DNA from: Modestobacter roseus
GTDB taxonomy: Bacteria > Actinomycetota > Actinomycetes > Mycobacteriales > Geodermatophilaceae
Length of the DNA stretch: 64,000 nucleotides
Direction of reading: 5' to 3'
Assembly (NCBI RefSeq): GCF_007994135.1
Contig: NZ_VLKF01000001.1
Location: forward strand, 3,100,001-3,164,000
A program made the position numbers and the translations under genes. The notes beneath the pieces were generated by a model, which did no database searches, was not told the origin of the DNA, and was given only the letters and a program-made list of their open reading frames with translations. How positions within the stretch are numbered: the first letter of the stretch is position 1; each line of letters opens with the position of its first letter. Shown here piece after piece: positions 51,082 through 58,739 of the stretch.

Positions 51082-51122
51082 ACGGTAACCTCGTGTGCTA
51101 GCTCTTGCAAGCGCAGTGCTAG
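51082..51122 (-). promoter_or_regulatory. Leaderless promoter with GCTAGCAC repeats
   Basis: On the minus strand: -35 TTGCAA (51105-51110), a 17-base spacer, -10 TACCGT (51082-51087), then six bases to the GTG start at 51075. Two copies of GCTAGCAC (one upstream of the -35, one inside the spacer) lie 21 bases apart, two helical turns, and could be the operator of the HTH protein itself. Confidence 0.6.
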
Positions 51123-51135
51123 CACCTGTCGGTCG

Positions 51136-52167
51136 TCAGGCGAGCGATGCCGCCGCCCGCACCTGGCCGACGACGCCGTCGCCTCCGCTCACCGGCGTGA
51201 GCAGCCAGCGGGACAGCGACTGGGCCGGCAGCCCCAGCCGCAGCAGACCGGCGGTCAGCGCCGGCAGCCGCCCGCGGTCACCGCCGTCGTCGAGCTTGAG
51301 GGCCACCGCACCCGCGCCGGGCAGGGCGGCGACGTGCACGCCGTCGGCACCGCCCTTCACCAGGAGTCCGGGCACCCCCTGCATCAGCTCGGTGTCGTCG
51401 CGGCCGGTGCCGGCGACCAGCCAGGGGTGGGCGCGCATCGCGTCGGCGACCAGGCGCTCCGGCGTGCCGGGGTCGGCCTCCACCAGCGACAGCACCCCGC
51501 GCGCCAGCCCGGTCAGTGACAGGGCGTGCTGCGGGGCGCCGCAGCCGTCGACGACGACGGCGCTGACCGGCTCACCGGAGGCCTCGCCGAGACGCGCCTC
51601 GATCGCCTGCTGCAGCGGGTGCTCCCGCTCCAGGTAGCCCTGGGTCGGCCAGCCGGCCGCCACGCAGGCGGACAGCATCGCCGCGTGCTTGCCCGAGCAG
51701 TTCATCGCCAGCCGGTCCGGCGACCGGCCGGCCACCAGCCACTGCGCCCGGGTGCCCTCGTGCTGGGGCAGCGCGGGCGGGCAGCCCAGGTCGTCCGGCC
51801 CGAGACCGGCCACCGCCAGCACCTGGGCGGCGAGCTCCCGGTGCTCGTCCTCGCCGTTGTGCGAGGCGGCACCCAGGGCCAGCTCCCGGTCGTTCCGGGG
51901 CCGCCAGCCGGCCGCCAGCAGCGCCGTCGCCTGCACCGGCTTGTTCGCCGAGCGGGGCAGCACCGGGCGGCGGACGTCGCCCACCTCCAGCAGCGGGGCG
52001 CCAGCGGCGTCCAGCACGACCAGCGAGCCCCGGTGCACCGACTCGAGGAAGCCCGAGCGCCACACCTCGACCAGCACCGGGGAGTCCGGCCACGCGCTCT
52101 GCTGGCCCCCGTGCAGGGGCCCGGGCCGAGCCTGCGAGGCCTGGGGAGCACGGGGGTCCTTCATCAC
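51136..52167 (-). CDS. Asparaginase family protein (L-asparaginase II type)
   Basis: A 343-residue protein of the actinobacterial/rhizobial asparaginase family. Conserved stretches: VEVWRSGFLESVHRGSLVVL, PRSANKPVQATALLAAGW, GAASHNGEDEHRELAAQVLA, MNCSGKHAAMLSACVAAGW and VDGCGAPQHALSLTGLARG. It is unrelated to E. coli asparaginase by sequence. Expected reaction: asparagine to aspartate and ammonia. GTG 52167 overlaps the rsiG stop by 4 bases (ATG 52164 is the next start). Confidence 0.9.
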   Translation of the reverse strand: MMKDPRAPQASQARPGPLHGGQQSAWPDSPVLVEVWRSGFLESVHRGSLVVLDAAGAPLLEVGDVRRPVLPRSANKPVQATALLAAGWRPRNDRELALGAASHNGEDEHRELAAQVLAVAGLGPDDLGCPPALPQHEGTRAQWLVAGRSPDRLAMNCSGKHAAMLSACVAAGWPTQGYLEREHPLQQAIEARLGEASGEPVSAVVVDGCGAPQHALSLTGLARGVLSLVEADPGTPERLVADAMRAHPWLVAGTGRDDTELMQGVPGLLVKGGADGVHVAALPGAGAVALKLDDGGDRGRLPALTAGLLRLGLPAQSLSRWLLTPVSGGDGVVGQVRAAASLA

Positions 52168-52727
52168 GCGCGGTGCCGCGACTCGTCGGCGAGCAGCTGG
52201 GCGACGTCGGCCAGCCCGTCCCGGTACCGCCGGCCCAGCTCCCCGGCGAGCGCGTCCATGACCTGCTGCACCCCGCGCCGGCGCTCGGACAGGCTGCGCT
52301 CGCCCTCACCCAGGGCTCGCGCCGCGCGCTCGAGGTGGTCGTCCGGCAGCGCCGGGACGTCGGAGAGGTCGACCCCGGGGGCCAGCCCGTTCACCCAGTG
52401 CTCGTGCTGCTCGGGGGCGGTCGGCTGCACCGTCTGGTGCCGGCCCAGGCCGTGCGCGGGCCCACGGCCCTTCTCGGCCAGGATCTCCGGCAGCAGGTCG
52501 ACCAGCGAGCGGCCGTCGTGCTCCGCGCGGCGCTGCAGCTCGCGGCGGACGATGTCCAGCCGGCCCTGCAGCAGGCGGCGCGTGTAGGAGAGGTTGACCT
52601 CGGCCTGCTCGGCCTGCTGGCGCAGCGCGCGGACCTCGGCCATCGGCAGGTGCTCCACGCCGTCGAGGAAGGACGGGTCGAGCAGCGCGTCGACGGCGGC
52701 GCCGCCGGCAGCGGTCGGGCTGGTCAC
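52164..52727 (-). CDS. rsiG: RsiG-type anti-sigma factor with two cyclic di-GMP motifs
   Basis: A 187-residue helical protein. Two copies of the motif E(x3)S(x2)R(x3)Q(x3)D are exact: E43-S47-R50-Q54-D58 in EVNLSYTRRLLQGRLD and E143-S147-R150-Q154-D158 in ERSLSERRRGVQQVMD. In Streptomyces RsiG this repeated motif binds a cyclic di-GMP dimer and lets RsiG hold sigma-WhiG. The linker between the two helices is long and contains LPEILAEKGRGPAHG. WhiG is not in the window. The gene is the fourth of a five-gene unit with 4-base overlaps. Confidence 0.88.
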   Translation of the reverse strand: MTSPTAAGGAAVDALLDPSFLDGVEHLPMAEVRALRQQAEQAEVNLSYTRRLLQGRLDIVRRELQRRAEHDGRSLVDLLPEILAEKGRGPAHGLGRHQTVQPTAPEQHEHWVNGLAPGVDLSDVPALPDDHLERAARALGEGERSLSERRRGVQQVMDALAGELGRRYRDGLADVAQLLADESRHRA

Positions 52728-53611
52728 GAGGAGACCTCCGCGGGGGTGTGGGACGGACCGGTTCGGGGGGACGGGGGTGCGATGCCCAGCAGCTGCCGGG
52801 CCTGCCCCGTGGACAGCGGTGGACGCTGGGCGATCCGGGCGAGCCCGGCCGCACGCGCCACCAGCTGGGCGTTGTCACGCACCGGCTCACCCGGTGCGTA
52901 GGTGAGGGTGTCCTCCATGCCCACGCGCAGGTGCCCGCCGGCCGACAGCGCGGCCAGCATCACCGGCAGCGAGGTGCGCCCCACGCCGGTGGCGGCGAAG
53001 GTCGCGCCGGGCGGCAGCGCGGGCAGGCAGGCGGCCAGCGCCGCCGTCGTCCCGGGCATGCCGCCGGGGACGCCCATCACCAGGTCGACGTGCACGTGGC
53101 CACCGTGCGGCGGGCCGTACCGGTCGAGCAGGCGGGTCAGGGTGGCCAGCTGCCCGAGGTCGAACACCTCGTACTCGGGGACGACGCCGCGCTGCTGCAT
53201 CTGCGTGTGCAGCTCGACGATCAGGTCCCACGGGTTGTAGAAGACGCCGCGGCCGAAGTTCACCGTGCCCAGTGACAGCGAGGCGGCGTCCGGCTCCGCG
53301 TCCAGGACGGCGAGCCGCGCGTCCGCGGGGTCGGTGACCGCCCCGCCGGTGGACAGCTGCACCACCAGGTCGGTGGCCTCGCACACCGCGGCGACCACCT
53401 CGCGCACGCGGGGCAGGTCGAGCGTGGGGCGGGTGTCGGTGCCGCGCACGTGCAGGTGCAGGACGCCGGCGCCCAGCGCCTGGCAGTCCCGGGCGGTGGC
53501 GACGACCTCCTCGACCGTGACCGGCAGCGCCGGCACGTCGGCCTTCGCCGACTCGGCTCCGGTGGGGGCGAGGGTGATCAGCGTCCCCTCGACCCCGCCG
53601 GCAGCACTCAC
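52724..53611 (-). CDS. BKACE family protein (3-keto-5-aminohexanoate cleavage enzyme-like)
   Basis: A 295-residue TIM-barrel enzyme: ITLAPTGAESAKADVPALPV, the metal histidines in GVLHLHVRGTDTRP and PPHGGHVHVDLVMGVPGG, and GRGVFYNPWDLIVELHTQMQ. BKACE enzymes split beta-keto acids with acetyl-CoA; substrates vary and are not clear here. GTG 53611 overlaps the ygfZ stop. No lysine-fermentation genes accompany it, so that route is unlikely. Confidence 0.9.
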   Translation of the reverse strand: MSAAGGVEGTLITLAPTGAESAKADVPALPVTVEEVVATARDCQALGAGVLHLHVRGTDTRPTLDLPRVREVVAAVCEATDLVVQLSTGGAVTDPADARLAVLDAEPDAASLSLGTVNFGRGVFYNPWDLIVELHTQMQQRGVVPEYEVFDLGQLATLTRLLDRYGPPHGGHVHVDLVMGVPGGMPGTTAALAACLPALPPGATFAATGVGRTSLPVMLAALSAGGHLRVGMEDTLTYAPGEPVRDNAQLVARAAGLARIAQRPPLSTGQARQLLGIAPPSPRTGPSHTPAEVSS

Positions 53612-54732
53612 CCCCGCATCGTCGCAGACCGCACGGCCTTGACCCGGTTGCGGGCCGCCGCCACGTCGGCGTCGACCTCCTGCGGGGCGTCGTCGGGGTC
53701 GATGCCGGCGACGGCCTCACCGACGTGCAGCGCCGCGTCCGGGGCCACGGACTGCTTGACCAGGGCCAGGGCGATGACCCCGAGCTCGTGGTGGCGGACC
53801 ACGGTGCCGACCCGGCCGACCTCGCGACTGCCGGAGGTGACCGCGGTCCCGGGGGCGGGGAGCGTCTCGCTCATGCCATCGAGGTGCAGCAGCACCAGCC
53901 GACGCGGCGGGCGGCCCAGGTTGTGCACCCGGGCGACCGTCTCCTGACCGCGGTAGCACCCCTTGTCCAGGTGCACCGCGGTGCGCAGCCAGGGCAGCTC
54001 GTTGGGGATGGTGCGGTGGTCGGTGTCGACGCCGGCCCGCGGGCGCCGGGCCTCCACCCGAAGCGCCTCGAACGCCTCGAACCCCGCCGGGACGGCGCCG
54101 GCGGCGAACAACGCATCGGCGCGGGCGGCCAGCTCGGCGCGCGGCACGAGCAGGTCGACCACCGCCGCGGTCCCGTCGCCGATCGCGGCCGACCGGCGGG
54201 CCCACCCGCCGTCGGGCAGGGCGACGACGGTGCCCACCACGCCCGGCACCGGCCAGCCGGCCGCGGTCAGCACGTCCTCGGCGCGCGGCCCCACCAGGCT
54301 CAGCAGCGCCCAGGCGTCGGTGACCAGCGCCGGGTCCACGCGGAGCATGAACCGCATCTTCTGCAGCCACCCGGCCAGCTCGGCGCCCGCCTCCGGCTCG
54401 ACGTCGGCCCAGGTCGTGCCCGCCAGCTCGGCGAGGACGGCGTGGTGCTCCACGTGCCCGTTGGGGCCGAGGAACAGCGCCTCGGTGCCGGCGCCGTCGG
54501 CCAGCTCCCGCAGGTGCTGGGAGCTGAGGTCGTGCAGCCAGGACAACCGGTCGGCGCCGGTCACGGTGAGCACGTCGCGGTCGCTGCGGTCGACCAGCCC
54601 GGCGCCCTCGGCCAGGCGGCGCTGCTCGGGCAGCGGCTCGCCGTAGTGGGCGGCGACCGTGCCGGTGCCGCCCTCGGGGAGGGCGAGCGCGACGGCGCCC
54701 GGCCGGGACAGCAACGGGGAGGGGGTGGTCAT
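53608..54732 (-). CDS. ygfZ: YgfZ/GcvT folate-binding protein (Fe-S cluster protein)
   Basis: A 374-residue GcvT-like protein with the YgfZ signature KGCYRGQETVARVHNLG near residue 255 and the N-terminal DRDVLTVTGADRLSWLHDLS. YgfZ uses tetrahydrofolate and assists iron-sulfur enzyme repair or assembly. ATG 54732 overlaps the fur stop in an ATGA. Pairing with a Fur-family regulator in one operon fits a role in metal or iron-sulfur homeostasis. Confidence 0.93.
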   Translation of the reverse strand: MTTPSPLLSRPGAVALALPEGGTGTVAAHYGEPLPEQRRLAEGAGLVDRSDRDVLTVTGADRLSWLHDLSSQHLRELADGAGTEALFLGPNGHVEHHAVLAELAGTTWADVEPEAGAELAGWLQKMRFMLRVDPALVTDAWALLSLVGPRAEDVLTAAGWPVPGVVGTVVALPDGGWARRSAAIGDGTAAVVDLLVPRAELAARADALFAAGAVPAGFEAFEALRVEARRPRAGVDTDHRTIPNELPWLRTAVHLDKGCYRGQETVARVHNLGRPPRRLVLLHLDGMSETLPAPGTAVTSGSREVGRVGTVVRHHELGVIALALVKQSVAPDAALHVGEAVAGIDPDDAPQEVDADVAAARNRVKAVRSATMRG

Positions 54733-55226
54733 GGGTGCTCCGTCCGGATCGTGTCGGCACAGGCCCGGCAGGTGCCCGACAGGGCCACGTGGCCCACGTC
54801 CAGGGTGAAACCCAACTCGGCCCCCAGACGTTCCGCGGCGCCGTCGAGCACCGCGGGGTCGACCGAGCTGATCTCCCCGCAGGTCTGGCAGACCACGTGG
54901 ACGTGCCGGTGCTGCTGGCCCGCGTGGTAGATCGGAGCGCCCTTGCCCAGGTGGGTGTGCCAGACCAGGCCGAGCTGCTCCAGCAGCTCCAGGGTCCGGT
55001 AGACCGTGGAGGTGTCCGGCGCGGCGCCGTCCGGACCGGCCTCGGCGCGCAGCCGGGAGCTGATGTCCTCGGGGGTGCCGTGCGAGAGCGCGGTGACGGC
55101 GGCGAGCACCCGCTGGCGCTGGGTGGTCAGCCGCAGCCCCCGGGACCGCAGCTGCTCGGCCAGCGGTGCGGTGCTGGGTCCCTCGGACGGACTGGGTCCC
55201 TCGGACGGACTGGGCTCCTCGGACAC
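54729..55226 (-). CDS. fur: Fur family metal-responsive repressor
   Basis: A 165-residue regulator. The winged HTH contains LRLTTQRQRVLAAVTALSHG and DTSTVYRTLELLEQLGLV, then the metal-sensing region QQHRHVHVVCQTCGEISSVD and the second Cys pair CRACADT. Whether it senses iron, zinc or manganese cannot be told. It has a low-complexity N-terminus encoded by an 18-bp tandem repeat. GTG 55226 is 39 bases from divergent pabC. It heads the fur-ygfZ-BKACE-rsiG-asparaginase unit. Confidence 0.92.
   Translation of the reverse strand: MSEEPSPSEGPSPSEGPSTAPLAEQLRSRGLRLTTQRQRVLAAVTALSHGTPEDISSRLRAEAGPDGAAPDTSTVYRTLELLEQLGLVWHTHLGKGAPIYHAGQQHRHVHVVCQTCGEISSVDPAVLDGAAERLGAELGFTLDVGHVALSGTCRACADTIRTEHP
55176..55220. 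repeat. 18-bp tandem repeat at the fur 5' end
   Basis: Two full and one partial copies of an 18-bp unit containing CCTCGGACGGACTGGG. In the fur frame they encode repeated EGPSPS hexapeptides (EEPSPSEGPSPSEGPS). The unit length keeps the frame. Confidence 0.8.
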
Positions 55227-55265
55227 GCCGCCCAGCCTAGGACCGCCGTACGGCAGGGTGGAGCC

Positions 55266-56111
55266 GTGACGAGCGCGCGCGTGGCGGTCTGGACCGACGG
55301 TGGGGCCCGGGTGGTCGACCCCACCGAGCCGGTGGTGACGGCGCTGGACCTGGGACTGGGGCGCGGTGACGGCTGCTTCGAGTCGGTGCTGGTCACCGGC
55401 GGCTCGACCCCACAGCTGGCCGGGCACCTGACCCGGCTGCGCCGGTCGGCCGCGCTGATGGAGCTCGCCCACCCCGGCGACGACGCGGTCCGCGCGGTGG
55501 TCGGCGCGCTCGTCGCGGACTGGCCGGGCGAGGTCGACGGCGCCTGCCGGGTCTTCCTCACCCGCGGGCTCGGCGACGGCACCCCGCCGACGCTGCTGGC
55601 CCTGCTGGCCCCGGTGCCGGCCGAGACCCTCCGCCAGCGGGCGCAGGGCGTGGCGGTGGTGACGCTGACGCTGGGCCTGGCCGCCGACGTGCGGGCGGCG
55701 TCGCCGTGGCTGCTCGGCGGGGCCAAGACGCTCTCCTACGCGGTCAACATGGCCGCGCTGCGCGAGGCCCACCGGCGCGGCGCCGACGACGTCGTCTTCA
55801 CCTCCCTGGAGGGGCAGCTGCTGGAGGGCCCGACGTCGACCGTGGTCTGGGCCGCCGGCGGGCGGCTGCACACCCCGCCGCCGGAGACCGGCATCCTCGC
55901 CGGCACCACCCAGGCGCGGCTGTTCGCCGCCGCCGAGGCCGACGGCTGGCCGACCGCGGTCACCCCCGGCACGGTCGCCGACCTGCACGCCGCCGACGCG
56001 GTGTGGCTGCTGTCCGGGATCCGGGGGGCGACGGCCGTCGTCCGGCTCGACGGCGCCCAGCGCGGGGACGCGGGGCTCACCCCGCGCGTGCGGGAGCTGC
56101 TCGCCGGCTGA
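55266..56111 (+). CDS. pabC: Aminodeoxychorismate lyase-like PLP enzyme
   Basis: A 281-residue fold-type IV PLP enzyme: LDLGLGRGDGCFESVLVTGG, the lysine in GGAKTLSYAVNMAALREA, TSLEGQLLEGPTSTVVWAAG and the final GIRGATAVVRLDG. Subgroup features fit PabC, which makes 4-aminobenzoate for folate. Placement beside ygfZ, a folate-binding protein, supports this. D-amino-acid transaminase-like activity is an alternative. GTG 55266. Confidence 0.88.
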   Translation: MTSARVAVWTDGGARVVDPTEPVVTALDLGLGRGDGCFESVLVTGGSTPQLAGHLTRLRRSAALMELAHPGDDAVRAVVGALVADWPGEVDGACRVFLTRGLGDGTPPTLLALLAPVPAETLRQRAQGVAVVTLTLGLAADVRAASPWLLGGAKTLSYAVNMAALREAHRRGADDVVFTSLEGQLLEGPTSTVVWAAGGRLHTPPPETGILAGTTQARLFAAAEADGWPTAVTPGTVADLHAADAVWLLSGIRGATAVVRLDGAQRGDAGLTPRVRELLAG

Positions 56112-56133
56112 CCGTCGTCCAGCGGGTGACCCT

Positions 56134-56216
56134 CGTCGCCGGTAGTGTGGCCGGGAGGTGCGCCGGGAAGTCTGGTCGGCAAGTCCATTCCCGACCCCGC
56201 ACAACGGAGCCGCCTC
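56134..56216 (+). promoter_or_regulatory. Structured leader upstream of nhaA
   Basis: A -10-like TAGTGT (56143-56148) is followed by about 65 bases with two mutually exclusive pairings: CGGGAA (56164-56169) with TTCCCG (56188-56193), and GGTCGG (56174-56179) with CCGACC (56191-56196). Sharing of 56191-56193 makes them alternatives, as in a switch. The leader ends at the nhaA ribosome-binding site. I cannot match it to a named class from memory. Confidence 0.45.
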
Positions 56217-57614
56217 GTGAGCACACCCACCCGCCTGTTCAGCCGGGGGTCGTACCCGGAGGCCACGCGCATCGCCGCGATCCTCCGCAAGGAGACCATC
56301 GGCGGGGCCCTGTTGCTGGTGGGCACGGTCATCGCCCTGGTCTGGGCCAACTCGCCGTGGTCGGAGGCCTACGAGTCGCTGCGTGACACCCGGGTGGGGC
56401 CCGAGTCGCTGCACCTGGACCTCACGCTGGGCACCTGGGCGGCCGACGGGCTGCTGGCGATCTTCTTCTTCGTCGTCGGGCTGGAGCTGAAGCGCGAGTT
56501 CGTCGCCGGCGACCTGCGCGACCCCCGGCGGGCGGCCCTCCCGGTCGCCGCGGCGGTCGGCGGCATGGTCGTCCCCGCCCTGCTGTTCGTCCTGGTGAAC
56601 CTCGGCACCGGTGACGGCGCGCTGCGCGGCTGGGCCATCCCGACGGCCACCGACATCGCCTTCGCCCTCGCCGTCCTCGCGGTGATCAGCACCCACCTGC
56701 CGACCGCGCTGCGCACCTTCCTGCTCACCCTCGCGGTGGTCGACGACCTGCTGGCCATCACGGTCATCGCGGTCTTCTACACCTCCAGCCTGGCGATGAC
56801 ACCGCTCCTGCTGGCGCTGATCCCGCTGGCCGTGTTCGGCTTCCTGGTGCAGAAGCGGATCCGCTCCTGGTGGCTGCTCGTCCCGCTCGCCGTCATCACC
56901 TGGGTCCTGGTGCACGAGTCCGGGGTGCACGCCACCGTCGCCGGCGTGCTGCTGGCCTTCACCGTGCCCGTGGTGCGCAGCCAGGCAGCCGGTGGACCGG
57001 ACGCCGGGCCGGGCCTGGCCGAGCACTTCGAGCACCGCATCCGGCCCATCTCCGCCGGCTTCGCCGTCCCGGTGTTCGCCTTCTTCGCCGCCGGCGTCAC
57101 CATCGGCGGGTTGTCCGGGCTGGTCGAGTCGCTGTCCGACCCGGTGGCCATCGGCATCGTGGTCGGCCTGGTGGCCGGCAAGACGATCGGCATCACCGGC
57201 GCCACCTGGCTGGTGTCCCGCTTCACCCGCGCCGAGCTCGACGAGTCGCTGGGCTGGCCCGACGTCATCGGCCTGGCGATGCTGGCCGGGATCGGGTTCA
57301 CCGTGTCCCTGCTCATCGGCGCACTGGCGTACGGCGAGGGCTCGCTGCGCGACGAGCACGTGAAGGTCGGCGTACTGGTCGGCACCCTCACCGCCGCGCT
57401 GCTGGCGTCGATCCTGCTGAAGTCGCGCGACCGCCGGTACCGGCAGATCGCCGTCATCGAGAGCGCGGACGTCAACGCGGACGGCGTGCCCGACGTCTAC
57501 CAGACCGAGGACGGGCAGCAGGTCCACACGGTCGACGACAAGGCCCGCCACGACCCGGACTGGGAGGGCAGGACGCCGCCCGGGCGCACCGCCGGTCCGT
57601 CCGCCGACAGCTGA
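56217..57614 (+). CDS. nhaA: Na+/H+ antiporter NhaA
   Basis: A 465-residue transporter with the NhaA hallmarks [20 protein letters not shown] and [18 protein letters not shown], the latter holding the paired aspartates for ion exchange. [20 protein letters not shown] follows span 2, and [18 protein letters not shown] is in the last third. About twelve spans and a long acidic C-terminal tail ([20 protein letters not shown]) are present. GTG 56217 has GGAG eight bases upstream. It exchanges sodium for protons and helps pH and salt balance. Confidence 0.95.
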   Translation: MSTPTRLFSRGSYPEATRIAAILRKETIGGALLLVGTVIALVWANSPWSEAYESLRDTRVGPESLHLDLTLGTWAADGLLAIFFFVVGLELKREFVAGDLRDPRRAALPVAAAVGGMVVPALLFVLVNLGTGDGALRGWAIPTATDIAFALAVLAVISTHLPTALRTFLLTLAVVDDLLAITVIAVFYTSSLAMTPLLLALIPLAVFGFLVQKRIRSWWLLVPLAVITWVLVHESGVHATVAGVLLAFTVPVVRSQAAGGPDAGPGLAEHFEHRIRPISAGFAVPVFAFFAAGVTIGGLSGLVESLSDPVAIGIVVGLVAGKTIGITGATWLVSRFTRAELDESLGWPDVIGLAMLAGIGFTVSLLIGALAYGEGSLRDEHVKVGVLVGTLTAALLASILLKSRDRRYRQIAVIESADVNADGVPDVYQTEDGQQVHTVDDKARHDPDWEGRTPPGRTAGPSADS

Positions 57615-57624
57615 ACGAATGTCG

Positions 57625-57654
57625 TTGCCGACCTCCCGGCAGCCGTCGTACCGT
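57625..57654 (+). promoter_or_regulatory. Strong promoter-like sequence for the tiny reading frame
   Basis: -35 TTGCCG (57625-57630), an 18-base spacer and -10 TACCGT (57649-57654). Transcription would begin near 57661, just before the strong ribosome-binding site at 57669-57678. Confidence 0.5.
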
Positions 57655-57687
57655 CTCAGGTACACGAGAGAGGAGGTGGTCCAGAAG

Positions 57688-57726
57688 TTGCATACGTTCA
57701 GGACTCGTGAGGTGGCTGTCCGCTAG
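57688..57726 (+). CDS. Candidate 12-residue peptide or leader reading frame
   Basis: TTG 57688 to TAG 57726 encodes MHTFRTREVAVR (with TTG read as Met). It is preceded at about nine bases by GAGGAGGTG, a near-perfect complement to the 16S anti-Shine-Dalgarno sequence, and by a good promoter. GTG 57676 in the same frame would add four residues but leaves no room for a ribosome-binding site. A stem-loop follows at 57748-57784. It may be a free-standing small peptide or the leader of an attenuation system for the gene at 57954. I recall similar short frames ending in EVAVR in actinobacteria but cannot name them. Confidence 0.4.
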   Translation: MHTFRTREVAVR

Positions 57727-57747
57727 CCGCCGTCCAGATGGGCCGCC

Positions 57748-57784
57748 CGTTCAGGTGCTGCTGGAGACCGGCAGGAACTGAACG
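57748..57784 (+). terminator. Two-part hairpin after the tiny reading frame
   Basis: CGTTCAG-GTG-CTGCTGG-AGA-CCGGCAG-GAA-CTGAACG: two 7-bp stems (one G-T pair) separated by a symmetric 3x3 internal loop and closed by a 3-base loop. It could terminate the short transcript or be an RNA regulatory element. The rest of the gap 57785-57953 holds nothing else I can support. Confidence 0.65.
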
Positions 57785-57953
57785 ACGGCAATCCCGCCCG
57801 TCCGTCGTACGGCGGCGAGCGAGAACCGGACAGTCACCCGACCCCCGGGCCGCCGACCGTTGTCCAGTCGGCCCGCGTGCAGCTCCCCGCTCCGGCGGGT
57901 CCAGCGCCGCGGAACAGCCCGGGGGTTGTCCGTTCCCTGGGAGACTCGACGCC

Positions 57954-58679
57954 GTGCAGTTCGCCGGGCGCGCGGTCGCGCTGGACACCACCGCGGGCCA
58001 GTGGCTCGCCGACGCAGCCCGCGGCGCCCGCCCGGACACCGTCGGGAAGCTGGTCCCCGGCACGTTCCCGGCGCTGGCCCGGGTGTTCCACCCCGCCGTC
58101 CGCTACGTCGGGGACGACGACGTCGAGGTCCCCTGGTCCTCCGTCGCCGCCGCCAACGGCACCGCCGCCCACCCGCTGATGCAGTGGGGCTCGGTCACCG
58201 GGGCGATGGACTACTTCGAGAACGACGACCAGGCGCCGCTGTGGCACGGTGCACCCGCGCGCGGGCACCTGCCGGTGCCGGTCGCCGAGCGGCTCGTCGA
58301 GGTGCTCACCCGCTGGACGCGCACGCCTGACGTCTGCTGGTTCGGCGTCGCGCTGGGCGGCGCCGTGCTCACCGACCACCCGACCCTGACCCTGCCCGAG
58401 CGGGAGTACTGGCTGGTCAACGGGCCGATCACGCTGGCCGCGGAGAACTTCGCCGCCGAGCCCTACGAGCAGAGCGCCAACCTGTGGTGGCCCGCCGACC
58501 GGGCCTGGTGCGTGGCCACCGACATCGACCTGGTGACCACCTACGTCGGGGGCAGCGCGGCCTGCATCGCCGAGCTGCTGGAGCTGGCGGAGCTGGAGAC
58601 CGCGCCGGCAGCCGCGACCGACCGCACGACCTGGGACGCCGACGAGGTCAACCCCGTTCCCGCCGACGCCCCCGACTGA
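57954..58679 (+). CDS. Hypothetical protein, 241 residues
   Basis: A soluble protein rich in tryptophan and acidic residues: GKLVPGTFPALARVFHPAVR, ALGGAVLTDHPTLTLPEREY, ANLWWPADRAWCVATDIDLV, TYVGGSAACIAELLELAELE. Homologue-like patterns suggest a conserved actinobacterial protein, but I do not know a function. GTG 57954 has GGGAG twelve bases upstream. It ends before a short palindromic stretch (58680-58739) and the convergent DUF885 gene. Confidence 0.75.
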   Translation: MQFAGRAVALDTTAGQWLADAARGARPDTVGKLVPGTFPALARVFHPAVRYVGDDDVEVPWSSVAAANGTAAHPLMQWGSVTGAMDYFENDDQAPLWHGAPARGHLPVPVAERLVEVLTRWTRTPDVCWFGVALGGAVLTDHPTLTLPEREYWLVNGPITLAAENFAAEPYEQSANLWWPADRAWCVATDIDLVTTYVGGSAACIAELLELAELETAPAAATDRTTWDADEVNPVPADAPD

Positions 58680-58739
58680 AGAAGGACCCCCTTCCTCCCC
58701 ACCCTTCGCACGCTCAGCGCGGGCCCCTGGAAGGAGGCC

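Noticed and set aside
54729-57665. Minus-strand open frame of 978 codons ending in Fur
   Set aside because: Only the last 165 codons are a protein (Fur). The rest is the antisense of pabC and nhaA.
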